The notes: generated by a model from the letters alone, not told the origin. A stretch of 64,000 nucleotides of DNA from Chryseobacterium ginsenosidimutans (GCF_024807225.1 NZ_JANUCO010000001.1:4216001-4280000), one strand, 5' to 3'. Positions 24,134-33,197 are shown, counted from the first letter of the stretch. Program-made: numbers and translations.

Positions 24134-25340
24134 ATGCCTAATATTTCAAACAGAGCACAACATATGCCGGCTTCACCGGTAAGAAAACTGGTTCCTTTTG
24201 CCCTTAAAGCCAAGCAAAAAGGAATAAAAGTATACCACCTTAATATCGGGCAACCCGATATTGAAACCCCGGAAACGGCTCTTAATGCTTTAAAAAATAT
24301 TGATTTAAAAGTATTGGAATACGCACTTTCTGAAGGTAACATCGAATATAGAAAAGCTCTTACAGATTATTATCACTCGCTGGATTTTACAGATCTTACG
24401 CCTGATAATTTTATCGTAACAAACGGAGGATCAGAAGCGTTGAACTTCGCCATCTCTACTTTATGTGATGATGGTGATGAAGTGATCATCCCGGAACCGT
24501 ATTATGCCAATTACAATGGTTTTACAAGTACGTTTAACGTTAATGTAGTTGCCGTTCCTTCAACGATCGATACAGGATTTGCACTTCCTCCGATTGAAGA
24601 ATTCGAGAAAAAAATTACAGACAAAACAAGAGCAATCATTATCTGTAACCCGGGAAATCCTACAGGTTATCTTTACACTCGTGAAGAGCTTCAGCAATTG
24701 GCAGAAATCGCTGTAAAACATGACATCGTAGTTATTTCAGATGAAGTTTACAGAGAATATGTTTACGACGGAAAACAACAGGTTTCAATGCTTGCTTTCC
24801 CTGAACTGGCAGAAAACTGTATTATTATCGATTCAGAATCAAAGCGTTACTCAATGTGTGGTGTAAGAATTGGATGTTTAATTACCCGTTCTAAGAAAAT
24901 CCACGATGCTGCAATGCTTTTTGCGCAGGCAAGATTAAGTCCTGTTTTATTGGGACAAATTGCTGCAACTGCCGCTCACCAAAACGACGGAGCTTACATC
25001 AGAGCCGTAAGAGAAGAATATACACACAGAAGAAATGTATTGGTAGATTTGCTTAATGCCATTCCGGGAGTTATCTGTCCGAAGCCAAAAGGAGCTTTCT
25101 ACTGTGTTGCAGAAACTTCCTGTTGACGATACAGAAAAATTTGCTCAATGGTTGTTAGAAAAATATTCTTTCCACGGTGAAACGATCATGGTTGCACCTG
25201 CAGGAGGATTCTACAGCAATCCGGAATTGGGTAAAAAACAGGTAAGAATCGCTTACGTTCTAAACGAACACGACTTAAGAAAAAGTGCTGCTATTTTAAA
25301 AGATGCGCTTGAAAAATATAAATTAGAATTCAATCTTTAA
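24134..25340 (+). CDS. Class I/II pyridoxal-phosphate aminotransferase, frameshifted
   Basis: Aspartate/aromatic-type aminotransferase of fold type I. Visible landmarks are HLNIGQPDIETP, the PLP-contacting TNGGSEALNFA, IICNPGNPTGYLYT, ISDEVYREY and the Schiff-base Lys in DSESKRYSMCGVRIG. The frame breaks near 25113-25115: one A too many in GCAGAAACTTCC. Removing it gives AFYCVAELPVDDTEKFAQ and continues to 25340, about 401 residues in all, the normal length. The exact substrate cannot be told from sequence. A TATTTTTG box at 24106-24113 lies upstream. Confidence 0.9.
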
Positions 25341-25355
25341 TTTAAAATAATTATT

Positions 25356-25838
25356 ATGTCAGCAATAAAATATCTTAGTTTGAAAATTTTCTCTCTAACC
25401 GTTTTATTGCTGATATTTTTTTCTTGTGACCGTAAGAAAACCGAAAATATTTCTTCAACAAATCCAAGTGAAATTATTTCTATCAATTATTCGGATATTG
25501 GAGGACAACTCGGAAATTACAAGATCGTAAAAGTCACAAAAGACTCTATTCATCTGGAAACAGGAATTACCAATAAAAAAATTCATAAAGAATGGAAGTC
25601 GGCAATCACACCTCAAATCTGGGCAAAATTAACATCAACCATTGACGTAAAAACGCTGGATAAAATTAAAAGTTCGCCCAGTAAACAGTCTGTAGACGGA
25701 TTTGATGAAACTTTCCAGATCAGAACCCCGAAGAAATACCATGCTTACGTAAATTCGTATGCCGATACGGTTTATTACAAGCAGCTTCAAAAATTAAAAG
25801 ATCAAATTCTAAACATTCTTCCAACAGAATACAAATAA
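25356..25838 (+). CDS. Hypothetical lipoprotein
   Basis: A 160-residue protein with a lipoprotein signal (LKIFSLTVLLLIFFSCDRK). The mature part contains NYSDIGGQLGNYKIVKVTKDSIHLE and FDETFQIRTPKKYHAYVNS. No family recognised. It lies between the aminotransferase and murB with gaps of 15 and 5 bases, so it is probably part of the same transcript. Confidence 0.75.
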   Translation: MSAIKYLSLKIFSLTVLLLIFFSCDRKKTENISSTNPSEIISINYSDIGGQLGNYKIVKVTKDSIHLETGITNKKIHKEWKSAITPQIWAKLTSTIDVKTLDKIKSSPSKQSVDGFDETFQIRTPKKYHAYVNSYADTVYYKQLQKLKDQILNILPTEYK

Positions 25839-25843
25839 AACCA

Positions 25844-26857
25844 ATGCAGGAAAATTTTTCACTTCAGCCATACAACACTTTCGGTGTAGATGCAAAAGCA
25901 AGATATTTTGCCGAAATTTATTCTATTGAAGAATTAAAAGAAGCACTCAGCTTTTCAGATACTCAAACGCTCCCGCTTCTTTTTATAGGTGGTGGAAGTA
26001 ATATTTTATTGACTAAAGATTTCGAAGGATTAGCTATTAAATTAAGTTTAAAAGGAATTCACGAAGATTTAATTAATGAAAATGAAGTTTTAGTTACGGC
26101 AAAAGCAGGAGAGAACTGGCATGAATTCGTGATATTTTGTCTGGAGAAAAATTATGGCGGATTAGAAAATCTTTCCTTAATTCCGGGAAATGTGGGAACT
26201 TCACCGATGCAGAATATCGGAGCTTACGGAACTGAAATTAAAGATACTTTTGTAAGTTGTACTGTTCTTAATCTTGAAAACCTTCAACTGGAAACTTTCA
26301 ATTTGGAACAATGCAAATTCGGGTATAGAGATTCTATTTTTAAGCAGGAAGGAAAGGGAAAATATGTAATTTTAGAAGTTACTTTTAAACTAACAAGACA
26401 AACCCACAAGATAAAAACGGAATACGGAGCGATAAAATCCGAACTGGAAAATTTAGGAATTCAAAATCCAACGATTCAGGATATTTCGAAAGCTGTCATC
26501 AATATCAGACAAAGCAAATTACCCGATCCGAAAGAAATCGGAAATGCGGGAAGCTTCTTTAAAAATCCAACGATACTTTTAACGCAATTTGAAGAATTAC
26601 AGCAGAAATTCGAGAATATTCAAGGATATCCGAACGGAGATTTTGTGAAAGTTCCGGCTGGCTGGCTGATCGAACAATGCGGCTGGAAAGGAAAACAAAT
26701 CGGAAATGTTGCTTCACACAAGTTACAGTCTTTAGTTATTGTAAACGCAACAGGAAGCGCAACAGGAAAGGAAATTTTCGATTTCTCAACAGAGATTATT
26801 AATTCTGTGAAAGAAAAATTCGGGATCGAATTGGAGAGAGAAGTGAATATTATTTAA
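25844..26857 (+). CDS. murB: UDP-N-acetylenolpyruvoylglucosamine reductase MurB
   Basis: FAD-dependent reductase that converts the MurA product to UDP-MurNAc. The N-terminal FAD-binding region shows NTFGVDAKA, FIGGGSNILLTKDF and LSLIPGNVGTSPMQNIGAYG. The catalytic residues are Arg162 (YRDSIF), Ser237 (NAGSFFKNP) and Glu333 (LEREVNI). The 337-residue length and the retained segment before the C-terminus fit the E. coli-like type I enzyme. It completes the MurA-MurB pair in this window. Confidence 0.97.
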   Translation: MQENFSLQPYNTFGVDAKARYFAEIYSIEELKEALSFSDTQTLPLLFIGGGSNILLTKDFEGLAIKLSLKGIHEDLINENEVLVTAKAGENWHEFVIFCLEKNYGGLENLSLIPGNVGTSPMQNIGAYGTEIKDTFVSCTVLNLENLQLETFNLEQCKFGYRDSIFKQEGKGKYVILEVTFKLTRQTHKIKTEYGAIKSELENLGIQNPTIQDISKAVINIRQSKLPDPKEIGNAGSFFKNPTILLTQFEELQQKFENIQGYPNGDFVKVPAGWLIEQCGWKGKQIGNVASHKLQSLVIVNATGSATGKEIFDFSTEIINSVKEKFGIELEREVNII

Positions 26858-26868
26858 AAATCAAAATT

Positions 26869-27426
26869 ATGTCAAAAGATTTAACAGAAAAGAAGTTCAA
26901 GGAACATATTCAAAAGCATATTGACAGAGTTAATTTCGTTAAGGTAAACCTTACAGATGATTCTTCAATATTAGGATTTATCGTAAAAGCTTCAGACGAT
27001 TTTCTGATGATCGAAGAGGCAAATGATTTCTCTTTAGCCGGAACAAAAATTATACCTTATAATAGAATTTTGGGAATTCGGCATAGTGCTTCTGATAAAG
27101 TTTCTAAAAGAATTTATTCGGAAGAAAGTCTTATAAAATTAAATCAAAAAATAATTGATAACACTTCCTTAAAAGATTTTGAATCTCTTTTCAAATCTAT
27201 TAAAAAACAAAACTTTCACTGCATTATTGAAAGTAGAAAAAAAGATCAGGAAATATTTTCGATAGGGGAAATTTTAGAGATAACTGAAAAATCGGTTGTT
27301 ATTAAAAATTATAATCCGATTGGAAAAATTGATAAAAAACCTAGAAAAATCAGTTTCAAAAATATTGAATTAATTAACTTTAACGACAATTATTCCGTAG
27401 TTTTCAGAAAATATTTATATAAATAA
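26869..27426 (+). CDS. Hypothetical protein, possible duplicated small beta-barrel
   Basis: A 185-residue soluble protein that I do not recognise. Two similar beta-rich units can be seen: VNLTDDSSILGFIVKASDDFLMIEEAND...IIPYNRILGIRH and IIESRKKDQEIFSIGEILEITEKSVVIKNYN...ISFKNIELINF. Each has the strand-turn-strand pattern of Sm-like or SH3-like barrels with a closing I-x-Y/F-x-x-I strand. Located between murB and proC with gaps of 11 and 14 bases, likely co-transcribed. Confidence 0.65.
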   Translation: MSKDLTEKKFKEHIQKHIDRVNFVKVNLTDDSSILGFIVKASDDFLMIEEANDFSLAGTKIIPYNRILGIRHSASDKVSKRIYSEESLIKLNQKIIDNTSLKDFESLFKSIKKQNFHCIIESRKKDQEIFSIGEILEITEKSVVIKNYNPIGKIDKKPRKISFKNIELINFNDNYSVVFRKYLYK

Positions 27427-27440
27427 AACCAAACACAAAT

Positions 27441-28244
27441 ATGAAAATCGCTATTCTCGGAGCAGGAAACATGGGTTTATCATTTTCAAAATCATTTTTG
27501 AAATACGAATTGTTAAAGCCTGAAAACCTGCATTTAATCACCAGAAATCAGTCCAAATTTTCAAAAATATCAGAAGAGTTTCCAAAATCGAAGATTTCAA
27601 CTTTTGATGAAGTTCAAAAATTGGATGCAGATCTGATTATTATTGCCGTAAAACCTCAAGATTTCCAACATCTCGCTGAAAATTTCAAGTTTCAGTTAAA
27701 GGAAAAACAAATGGTTCTCTCGATTATGGCAGGAATTAAAATCGAGAAAATTCAAAAATTATTACATCATCCTTTAGTTGTAAGAGCAATGCCGAATTCC
27801 CCTACTCTTTTAGGAATGGGAATTACGGGTTATACTTCTGCGCAAGGTATTTCTTTCAGTCAATTAATTAGTATTGAAAGACTTTTAAACTCAACCGGAA
27901 GATCAGTTTATCTGGAAAATGAAGAGTTATTGGATGGTGTTACGGCTCTTTCCGGAAGCGGACCTGCTTATTTTTATTACATTGTGGATGCGATGATAAA
28001 AGCCGGTGTAGAGATGGGAATCGACGAAAATCTTTCCAAGCTCTTTGTACAGCAAACCATGTTGGGAGCTTATCATATGATTAATAATTCTGATAAAAAC
28101 CTGGAAGAATTAATTCAGGCTGTTGCGTCAAAAGGTGGAACTACAGAAGCTGCAATGAAAACGTTTAACGAAAATAATTTTAAAGAAATTCTAAAAAACG
28201 GGATTCTTAATGCCGAAAAACGGGCGAAGGAATTGAATGGATAG
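27441..28244 (+). CDS. proC: Pyrroline-5-carboxylate reductase
   Basis: Last step of proline synthesis: NAD(P)H-dependent reduction of pyrroline-5-carboxylate. The Rossmann motif ILGAGNMGLSF is at the N-terminus, with IIAVKPQDF, VRAMPNSP and the C-terminal ProC signature region ALSGSGPAYFYYIVDAM and ASKGGTTEAAM. Length 267 residues, standard. It is the last gene of the rightward run starting at 24134. Confidence 0.96.
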   Translation: MKIAILGAGNMGLSFSKSFLKYELLKPENLHLITRNQSKFSKISEEFPKSKISTFDEVQKLDADLIIIAVKPQDFQHLAENFKFQLKEKQMVLSIMAGIKIEKIQKLLHHPLVVRAMPNSPTLLGMGITGYTSAQGISFSQLISIERLLNSTGRSVYLENEELLDGVTALSGSGPAYFYYIVDAMIKAGVEMGIDENLSKLFVQQTMLGAYHMINNSDKNLEELIQAVASKGGTTEAAMKTFNENNFKEILKNGILNAEKRAKELNG

Positions 28245-28302
28245 AATTTAAACCATTAAGGAAAATTAAGAAGTTAAGCTTTATTAAGAAATACTGTGAG
28301 TT

Positions 28303-28380
28303 GTCATCCCGTAGGGATCTAAGCACGAATCTTTCAAAGCTAGTATCTAAATAACTTTGCTTAGATCCCTACGGGAAGAC
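28303..28380. repeat. Intergenic palindromic repeat, CCCGTAGGGATCTAAGC type
   Basis: A 22-base arm at 28303-28324 and its inverse at 28359-28380 match with a single mismatch. The arm GTCATCCCGTAGGGATCTA is clearly related to the arm of the element at 56577-56651. Both lie just after a rightward gene. They belong to one dispersed family. Confidence 0.8.
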
Positions 28381-28440
28381 AAACTTTGTGGATATTTTGT
28401 TAGCATTATATAATCAAAAAACTTAATTTTTTCCGATCAT

Positions 28441-28863
28441 CTAAACGACCCAGTTCCCAAAACGTTTCTCCATAAATTTCCGAAGTAAAAATCCTAAAAA
28501 CACGCCAAAAGTATTCAGGATAATATCGTCCACTTCAAAAATCCCCATTCTTGTAAAATACTGGAGTGCTTCAACGATAGTAATTACTGAAATAAAAGCA
28601 AAAAGCAGTGTTTTTAAGTCTTTAAACTTAGAAAAAATCCAGCCCAGAAATCCGAAAGGGATAAACATGACGACGTTTCCTACAACAATAATCACGATAT
28701 CTTTCCACAAAATGGTTCCTTTTATAAAATTTATCGTAGAAATAATAGGTTCCATCGTTAATAAATTATCATCAAACTGCGTTCTGCCCATTCCTAAAAA
28801 CATAAGGTATAGCAAAAACAAAGTATAGGGAATGATAATAATTTTATAAAATTTCTTTAACAT
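28441..28863 (-). CDS. VanZ family membrane protein
   Basis: About 140 residues with four hydrophobic segments and the VanZ-like pattern: short N-terminal helix, NVVMFIPFGFLGWIFSKF, then TIVEALQYFTRMGIFEVDDIILNTFGVFLGFLLRKF. The Glu and Asp-Asp in the last two motifs are family-typical. The ATG at 28863 is preferred because a TAAATTTG box ends seven bases upstream. VanZ-type proteins are small envelope proteins of unclear activity, and the name does not imply glycopeptide resistance here. Confidence 0.9.
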   Translation of the reverse strand: MLKKFYKIIIIPYTLFLLYLMFLGMGRTQFDDNLLTMEPIISTINFIKGTILWKDIVIIVVGNVVMFIPFGFLGWIFSKFKDLKTLLFAFISVITIVEALQYFTRMGIFEVDDIILNTFGVFLGFLLRKFMEKRFGNWVV

Positions 28864-28869
28864 CGATTG

Positions 28870-28901
28870 CAAATTTATTCATTTCAAAAACATTAAATTT
28901 G
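28870..28901. promoter_or_regulatory. Divergent -7 boxes for vanZ-like gene and lnt
   Basis: TAAATTTG occurs on the minus strand at 28870-28877 and on the plus strand at 28894-28901, 16 bases apart and facing away from each other. Predicted transcripts start within a few bases of the vanZ-like ATG and about 11 bases before the lnt ATG. Confidence 0.55.
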
Positions 28902-28918
28902 TGTGTTAAATAAATTTA

Positions 28919-30553
28919 ATGAAATACGTTTTACTTACGCTCATTTCAGCGATGCTGTTGTCGATTTCGTGGCCCACTTACGGTGTTCCGTTTTTTATAT
29001 TCTTTGCCCTTGTTCCGCTTTTGATGATGGAACACGGTGTGTCAAAATTCTCCAATTACAGCAGGAAAAGCTGGGTCGTTTTCGGACTTTCCTACTTATG
29101 TTTTGTAATTTGGAATGTAGTGACAACGGGTTGGCTGTACGGCTCAAAAAACCCTGACGGAAGCCATTCTATGATGGCGGTTTTATTTCCGGTTTTGGTT
29201 AATTCCTTGTTGTATTCTCTTGTTTTTCAATGTTATCATTGGTACAAAAATGCACAGGGAACATATTGGGGATTAGGATTTTTAATTGCAATCTGGATGA
29301 GTTTTGAGAAATTCCATCTCGGTTGGGAACTCACTTGGCCTTGGCTGAATCTTGGAAATGTATTTGCCGATTACCCGAAATTAATTCAATGGTATGATAC
29401 GTTGGGCGCAACCGGGGGAAGTTTTTGGATTTTAGTCATTAATGTTTTAATATTTTACACCGTTAGAACTTGGGAAGCCGGAAGAAAAAGGAAAGATTTA
29501 ATTAGAAACACATCTATTGTGGGAGCTTTGATCCTAATTCCGATGATTATTTCCATGATTAAATTTAATAGTTTTAATGAAAAGCCAATCGGAAGCGTAA
29601 ATGTTTTGATGCTTCAGCCCGATCTTGATCCGTATGCGGAAAAATATTCTCAAGACAGTTTAACCATAGAAAATGATCTTTTAAGCTTAGCCGAAAGAAA
29701 TTCAAAAGGAAAAATAGATTATTATATTGCTCCCGAAACGGCACTTCCGGGAAGAGGTTCTATTTCGGAGAGAGCTTTTGAGAAGAGTTTAATTTTAAAC
29801 AACCTTAAAGGATTTTTATCAAAACATCCGGGATCTGTTTTCTCAACAGGAATTTCTTCGCATAAATTTTATACCAATAATCAGAATTTACCAAAAGAAG
29901 CTTATCAACTAAATCCAGGACTTTGGGTGGAGAGTTTTAACTCCGCGATTCAGGTTGTTCCGAATCAAAAAGTGGAAGTTTATCACAAAGGGAAATTGGT
30001 TCCCGGTGTTGAAATTTTTCCTTATATGAGTTATTTAAAGCCGCTTTTAGGCGACGCCATGATTAATCTGGGGGGAACGGTTGCTTCTTTGGGAACGGAT
30101 AAAGAAAGGATTGCTTTTTCCAATCCTTATAATAAAGGAAAAATAGCTCCTATTATCTGTTATGAAAGTATTTATGGGGAATTCACAACCGATTATGTGA
30201 AAAAAGGCGCTAATTTCCTTGCCATCATGACCAATGATTCTTGGTGGGGCGTTACGGAAGGTCACAAACAGCTTTTATCGTATGCAAAACTAAGAGCCAT
30301 CGAAACAAGAAGAGAAATTGCACGCGCTGCAAACAGCGGAATTTCGGCTCATATCAACGCAAAAGGTGAAATTACGGAAGATACTTTTTATGGAGATAAA
30401 ACCACTTTATTTGCCAAAGTGAACCTTTATGACAACATGACTTTTTATGCAAGAGCGGGAGATTTACTTTCTCGATTTTCAATTTTTGCGTTGGGATTTT
30501 TGTTGTTTTATTTCTTGATTAAAAGGTTTCAGAATAGAATGAAGAAAGCTTAA
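28919..30553 (+). CDS. lnt: Apolipoprotein N-acyltransferase
   Basis: Integral inner-membrane enzyme that adds the third acyl chain to lipoproteins. The N-terminal half holds about six membrane helices, including FLIAIWMSFEKFHLGWELTWPWLNLGN, typical of Lnt. The periplasmic nitrilase domain shows the catalytic Glu in YIAPETALPG, the Lys in YHKGKLVPGVE and the Cys in PIICYESIYGEF. A last helix anchors the C-terminus. The 544-residue length is normal. It serves the many lipoproteins seen in this window. Confidence 0.95.
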   Translation: MKYVLLTLISAMLLSISWPTYGVPFFIFFALVPLLMMEHGVSKFSNYSRKSWVVFGLSYLCFVIWNVVTTGWLYGSKNPDGSHSMMAVLFPVLVNSLLYSLVFQCYHWYKNAQGTYWGLGFLIAIWMSFEKFHLGWELTWPWLNLGNVFADYPKLIQWYDTLGATGGSFWILVINVLIFYTVRTWEAGRKRKDLIRNTSIVGALILIPMIISMIKFNSFNEKPIGSVNVLMLQPDLDPYAEKYSQDSLTIENDLLSLAERNSKGKIDYYIAPETALPGRGSISERAFEKSLILNNLKGFLSKHPGSVFSTGISSHKFYTNNQNLPKEAYQLNPGLWVESFNSAIQVVPNQKVEVYHKGKLVPGVEIFPYMSYLKPLLGDAMINLGGTVASLGTDKERIAFSNPYNKGKIAPIICYESIYGEFTTDYVKKGANFLAIMTNDSWWGVTEGHKQLLSYAKLRAIETRREIARAANSGISAHINAKGEITEDTFYGDKTTLFAKVNLYDNMTFYARAGDLLSRFSIFALGFLLFYFLIKRFQNRMKKA

Positions 30554-30712
30554 GTTTTCCCACAGATCTCACGGATTTTCACGGATGTTTGTGGTTTATT
30601 TTTTTTATTAATTGTGAATTTTTCAAATTATTTTAAACACTAATTTTCACTAATTTTTCTACAAATAACCACAAACATTTGTACAAATCAGTGAAATCTG
30701 TGGGAGGAAAAA
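30554..30712. repeat. Long imperfect palindromic element (CCCACAGAT arms)
   Basis: Left arm 30554-30594 (CCCACAGATCTCACGGATTT, then TGTTTGTGGTT) is repeated in inverse at 30667-30712 (AACCACAAACA, then AAATCAGTGAAATCTGTGGG). The interior is AT-rich and non-coding. It could fold into one long hairpin. It looks like a small non-autonomous element. The arm words resemble a short patch near 10312. Confidence 0.7.
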
Positions 30713-30770
30713 AATAAAAGAGCGACTCAGAAAAATCTCGGTCACCATTTAAAATAAAAATTAGAATAAG

Positions 30771-30796
30771 AAAAGCCAGCTGAACGTCTGGCTTTT
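30771..30796 (-). terminator. Terminator retained after a gene remnant
   Basis: AAAAGCCAG and CTGGCTTTT form a nine-base perfect stem. On the minus strand it stands 20 bases after the stop of the sorting-domain remnant at 30817. A U tract is weak. Confidence 0.65.
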
Positions 30797-30816
30797 CTTA
30801 TTGATTGAATGTTCAA

Positions 30817-30985
30817 TTATTTAATAATAAGTTTTCTGGCGGTTTCTTTTTGTTTTGTTTTTAATCTTATCATGTAAATTCCTTTCGTTATATGAGATAC
30901 ATTGATGGATTGATCGCTGTTTAATATAAAATTATGAAATTTATCATTCGTAAAGCCAATGCCCGCTGAGATTAAAGATTATCTT
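30817..30985 (-). pseudogene. Remnant of a T9SS C-terminal sorting domain
   Basis: The minus strand encodes about 50 codons ending INVSHITKGIYMIRLKT, KQKETARKLIIK and a stop. This is the pattern of the end of a T9SS type A sorting domain: a xLxxGIYxIRL strand followed by a basic tail. An in-frame stop lies directly upstream and there is no start codon or N-terminal part. The piece is therefore the leftover 3' end of a deleted secreted-protein gene, with its terminator still in place. Confidence 0.7.
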
Positions 30986-31105
30986 AAAATCAAGATGATG
31001 AATGTGTAACTTATTTGTAAATAATTTCATAAAAGATTTGTCTATCTAAAAAATTCTTCGTTATTTTGCAACCTCAAATATTATACAAATAAAGAACATC
31101 GAGAT

Positions 31106-31348
31106 ATGTCAAGAATTTGCCAAATAACAGGAAAGCGTGCAATGGTTGGTAACAACGTTTCTCACGCTAATAACAAAACGAAGCGTCGTTTTGAAATTAA
31201 CTTATTGGAGAAGAAATTTTACCTTCCAGAGCAAGATAAGCACGTAACACTGAAAGTATCAGCTCATGGATTGAGAGTGATTAACAAGATTGGAATCGAA
31301 GAGGCTATCGAAAGAGGCACTAGAAACGGATTGATTAAAAAGAACTAA
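31106..31348 (+). CDS. rpmB: 50S ribosomal protein bL28
   Basis: Small ribosomal protein of the large subunit, 80 residues. It starts MSRICQITGKRAMVGNNVSHANNKTKRRFEINL, with the bL28 signature, and ends RGTRNGLIKKN. Three bases before the next start codon, it leads the block rpmB-rpmG-DUF4295-ftsY that is conserved in Bacteroidetes. Confidence 0.97.
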   Translation: MSRICQITGKRAMVGNNVSHANNKTKRRFEINLLEKKFYLPEQDKHVTLKVSAHGLRVINKIGIEEAIERGTRNGLIKKN

Positions 31349-31351
31349 ATC

Positions 31352-31534
31352 ATGGCAAAAAAAGGAAATAGAGTTCAAGTAATCCTTGAATGTACAGAGC
31401 ACAAAGAAAGCGGTATGCCAGGAATGTCTAGATACATTTCTACTAAAAATAAAAAGAACACTACAGAGAGATTAGAGCTTAAGAAGTACAATCCTGTTCT
31501 TAAAAGATCTACCCTTCACAAAGAAATCAAGTAA
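31352..31534 (+). CDS. rpmG: 50S ribosomal protein bL33
   Basis: A 60-residue basic large-subunit protein. The motifs GNRVQVILECTEHKESG and NTTERLELKKYNPVLKR fit bL33. Only one Cys is visible, so this is the zinc-free form lacking the paired CxxC motifs. Second gene of the ribosomal block. Confidence 0.97.
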   Translation: MAKKGNRVQVILECTEHKESGMPGMSRYISTKNKKNTTERLELKKYNPVLKRSTLHKEIK

Positions 31535-31553
31535 TTTATAAATATAATTTACC

Positions 31554-31706
31554 ATGGCAAAGAAAGTAGTAGCAACCCTACAAAGCGGTCAGTCAAAAAA
31601 AATGACTAAAGTTGTGAAAATGACTAAGTCTTCTAAATCAGGAGCTTACGTTTTCGAAGAAAAAGTAATGAATGCAGACGAAGTTGATGTTTATTTGAAA
31701 AAATAA
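31554..31706 (+). CDS. DUF4295 small basic protein
   Basis: A 50-residue Lys-rich protein (MAKKVVATLQSGQSKKMTKV, ending ADEVDVYLKK). It is conserved in Bacteroidetes in exactly this position between rpmG and ftsY, so it is likely a ribosome-associated protein, although no role is proven. The ATG at 31554 lies 19 bases after rpmG. A terminator follows the stop. Confidence 0.9.
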   Translation: MAKKVVATLQSGQSKKMTKVVKMTKSSKSGAYVFEEKVMNADEVDVYLKK

Positions 31707-31728
31707 TCTTCACTTTATTTACAATATA

Positions 31729-31759
31729 AAAAACTACTCATTTTTTGGGTAGTTTTTTT
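31729..31759 (+). terminator. Terminator of the ribosomal block
   Basis: AAAACTAC pairs with GTAGTTTT across a T-rich loop, followed by a T run. A TATCTTTG -7 box (31762-31769) for ftsY begins only three bases later. Confidence 0.8.
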
Positions 31760-31891
31760 GTTATCTTTGCTTTTCTAAGCTGGAAGTCAGAAGCTAAATG
31801 TAGCTTTCCTATTAAGCAGTAGAATTGCAAACATCCAAACTTCCATCACCCAGCTTCCAGCATTAATCAATAAAATTCCTTAATTCATACA

Positions 31892-32846
31892 ATGAGTTGG
31901 TTTAAAAATATTTTTAAAAAAGAAGAAAAAGAAACTTTAGATAAAGGATTGGAAAAATCTAGTCAGGGTTTCTTTGAAAAAATGACAAAAGCCGTAGTCG
32001 GCAAAAGCAAAGTAGACGATGAAGTGTTGGATGATCTGGAAGAAATCCTGATTGCATCCGATGTTGGCGCATCCACTACCATTAAAATCATAGGAAAAAT
32101 TGAAGAGCGTGTTGCAAGAGATAAGTTTGTAAGCATAAACGAATTAGATAAAATTCTTCGTGAAGAGATTTCAAGTCTTTTGCTTGAAAATCCTCATGCA
32201 GGAACAGGAAATATTGATACCTCCAAAAAACCTTACGTCATCATGGTTGTAGGAGTAAACGGCGTTGGAAAAACGACAACGATCGGAAAATTGGCGCACC
32301 AGTTCAAATCTGAAGGAAGAAAGGTTGTTTTGGGAGCTGCGGATACATTTAGAGCTGCTGCTGTCGATCAATTAGTGATCTGGAGCGAAAGAGTTGGCGT
32401 TCCGATTGTAAAGCAGGAAATGGGTTCTGATCCGGCCTCTGTGGCTTTTGATACGGTACAAAGTGCCGTTGCTCAGGAAGCAGATGTTGTTATTATTGAT
32501 ACAGCAGGAAGGCTTCACAATAAGATTAATTTGATGAACGAACTTTCAAAAATCAAAAGAGTAATGCAGAAGGTGATTCCTGATGCTCCTCACGAGATTT
32601 TGTTGGTTCTTGACGGTTCTACAGGTCAGAATGCTTTCGAGCAAGCAAAGCAGTTTCACGGCTGCAACAGAAGTAAATGCTTTAGCGGTAACAAAATTAG
32701 ACGGAACAGCAAAAGGCGGTGTGGTAATCGGCATCTCCGATCAGTTCCAGATTCCTGTGAAATATATCGGTGTCGGAGAACAGATGCAAGATTTGCAATT
32801 ATTCAATGGTACGGAATTTGTTGACTCGTTCTTCAAGAAAAGATGA
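31892..32846 (+). CDS. ftsY: Signal-recognition-particle receptor FtsY, frameshifted
   Basis: SRP-type GTPase that docks ribosome-SRP complexes at the membrane. The N-domain is followed by the G-domain with GVNGVGKTTTIGKLA (residues 121-135), the I-box region GAADTFRAAAVDQL, VIIDTAGRLHNK and LDGSTGQNAF. The frame breaks at the TTT at 32654-32656. Without the extra T it continues QFTAATEVNALAVTKLDGTAKGGVVIGI (the TKLDG motif) to a stop at 32846, a normal 317-residue product. FtsY is generally essential, so a real null is unlikely. The acidic A-domain is absent or very short. Confidence 0.94.
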
Positions 32847-32914
32847 TTTTAATCATGTTTTCCCTATATTAGCAATACCAAACTTTAAATATTAACAAAT
32901 TAAAAAATGCAACT

Positions 32915-33175
32915 ATGGGAATTTTAACATGGATTTTATTCGGTCTTATTGCCGGAGCAATCGCAAAACTTATTATGCCGGGAACTCAAGGAGGAGGATG
33001 GCTTATTACAATTATTTTGGGAATCGTAGGAGCTTTCGTGGGAGGAGCGATCGGAGTGTATATCCTTCATTGGGGTGATGTAACTTCTTTCTGGAACCCA
33101 AGAAGCTGGATTTTATCGATCGGAGGAGCGCTCATCGTTCTCTGGATCTACGGAATGGCTACAAAGAAAAGCTAG
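32915..33175 (+). CDS. GlsB/YeaQ/YmgE family small membrane protein
   Basis: An 86-residue, three-helix, Gly-rich membrane protein with the transglycosylase-associated signature: ILFGLIAGAIAKLIMPGTQGGGW, then ITIILGIVGAFVGGAIGVYIL, then ILSIGGALIVLWIYGMATKK. Family members are often induced by general stress; the function is not known. It stands alone, converging on sppA. Confidence 0.93.
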   Translation: MGILTWILFGLIAGAIAKLIMPGTQGGGWLITIILGIVGAFVGGAIGVYILHWGDVTSFWNPRSWILSIGGALIVLWIYGMATKKS

Positions 33176-33197
33176 AAAACTTTTAGAATAAAAAATA

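Noticed and set aside
31892..32846. Programmed ribosomal frameshifting as the explanation for ftsY, der and the other split genes
   Set aside because: Breaks fall at different, non-slippery short runs, always as one extra base, without stimulatory structures; a shared technical cause is simpler.
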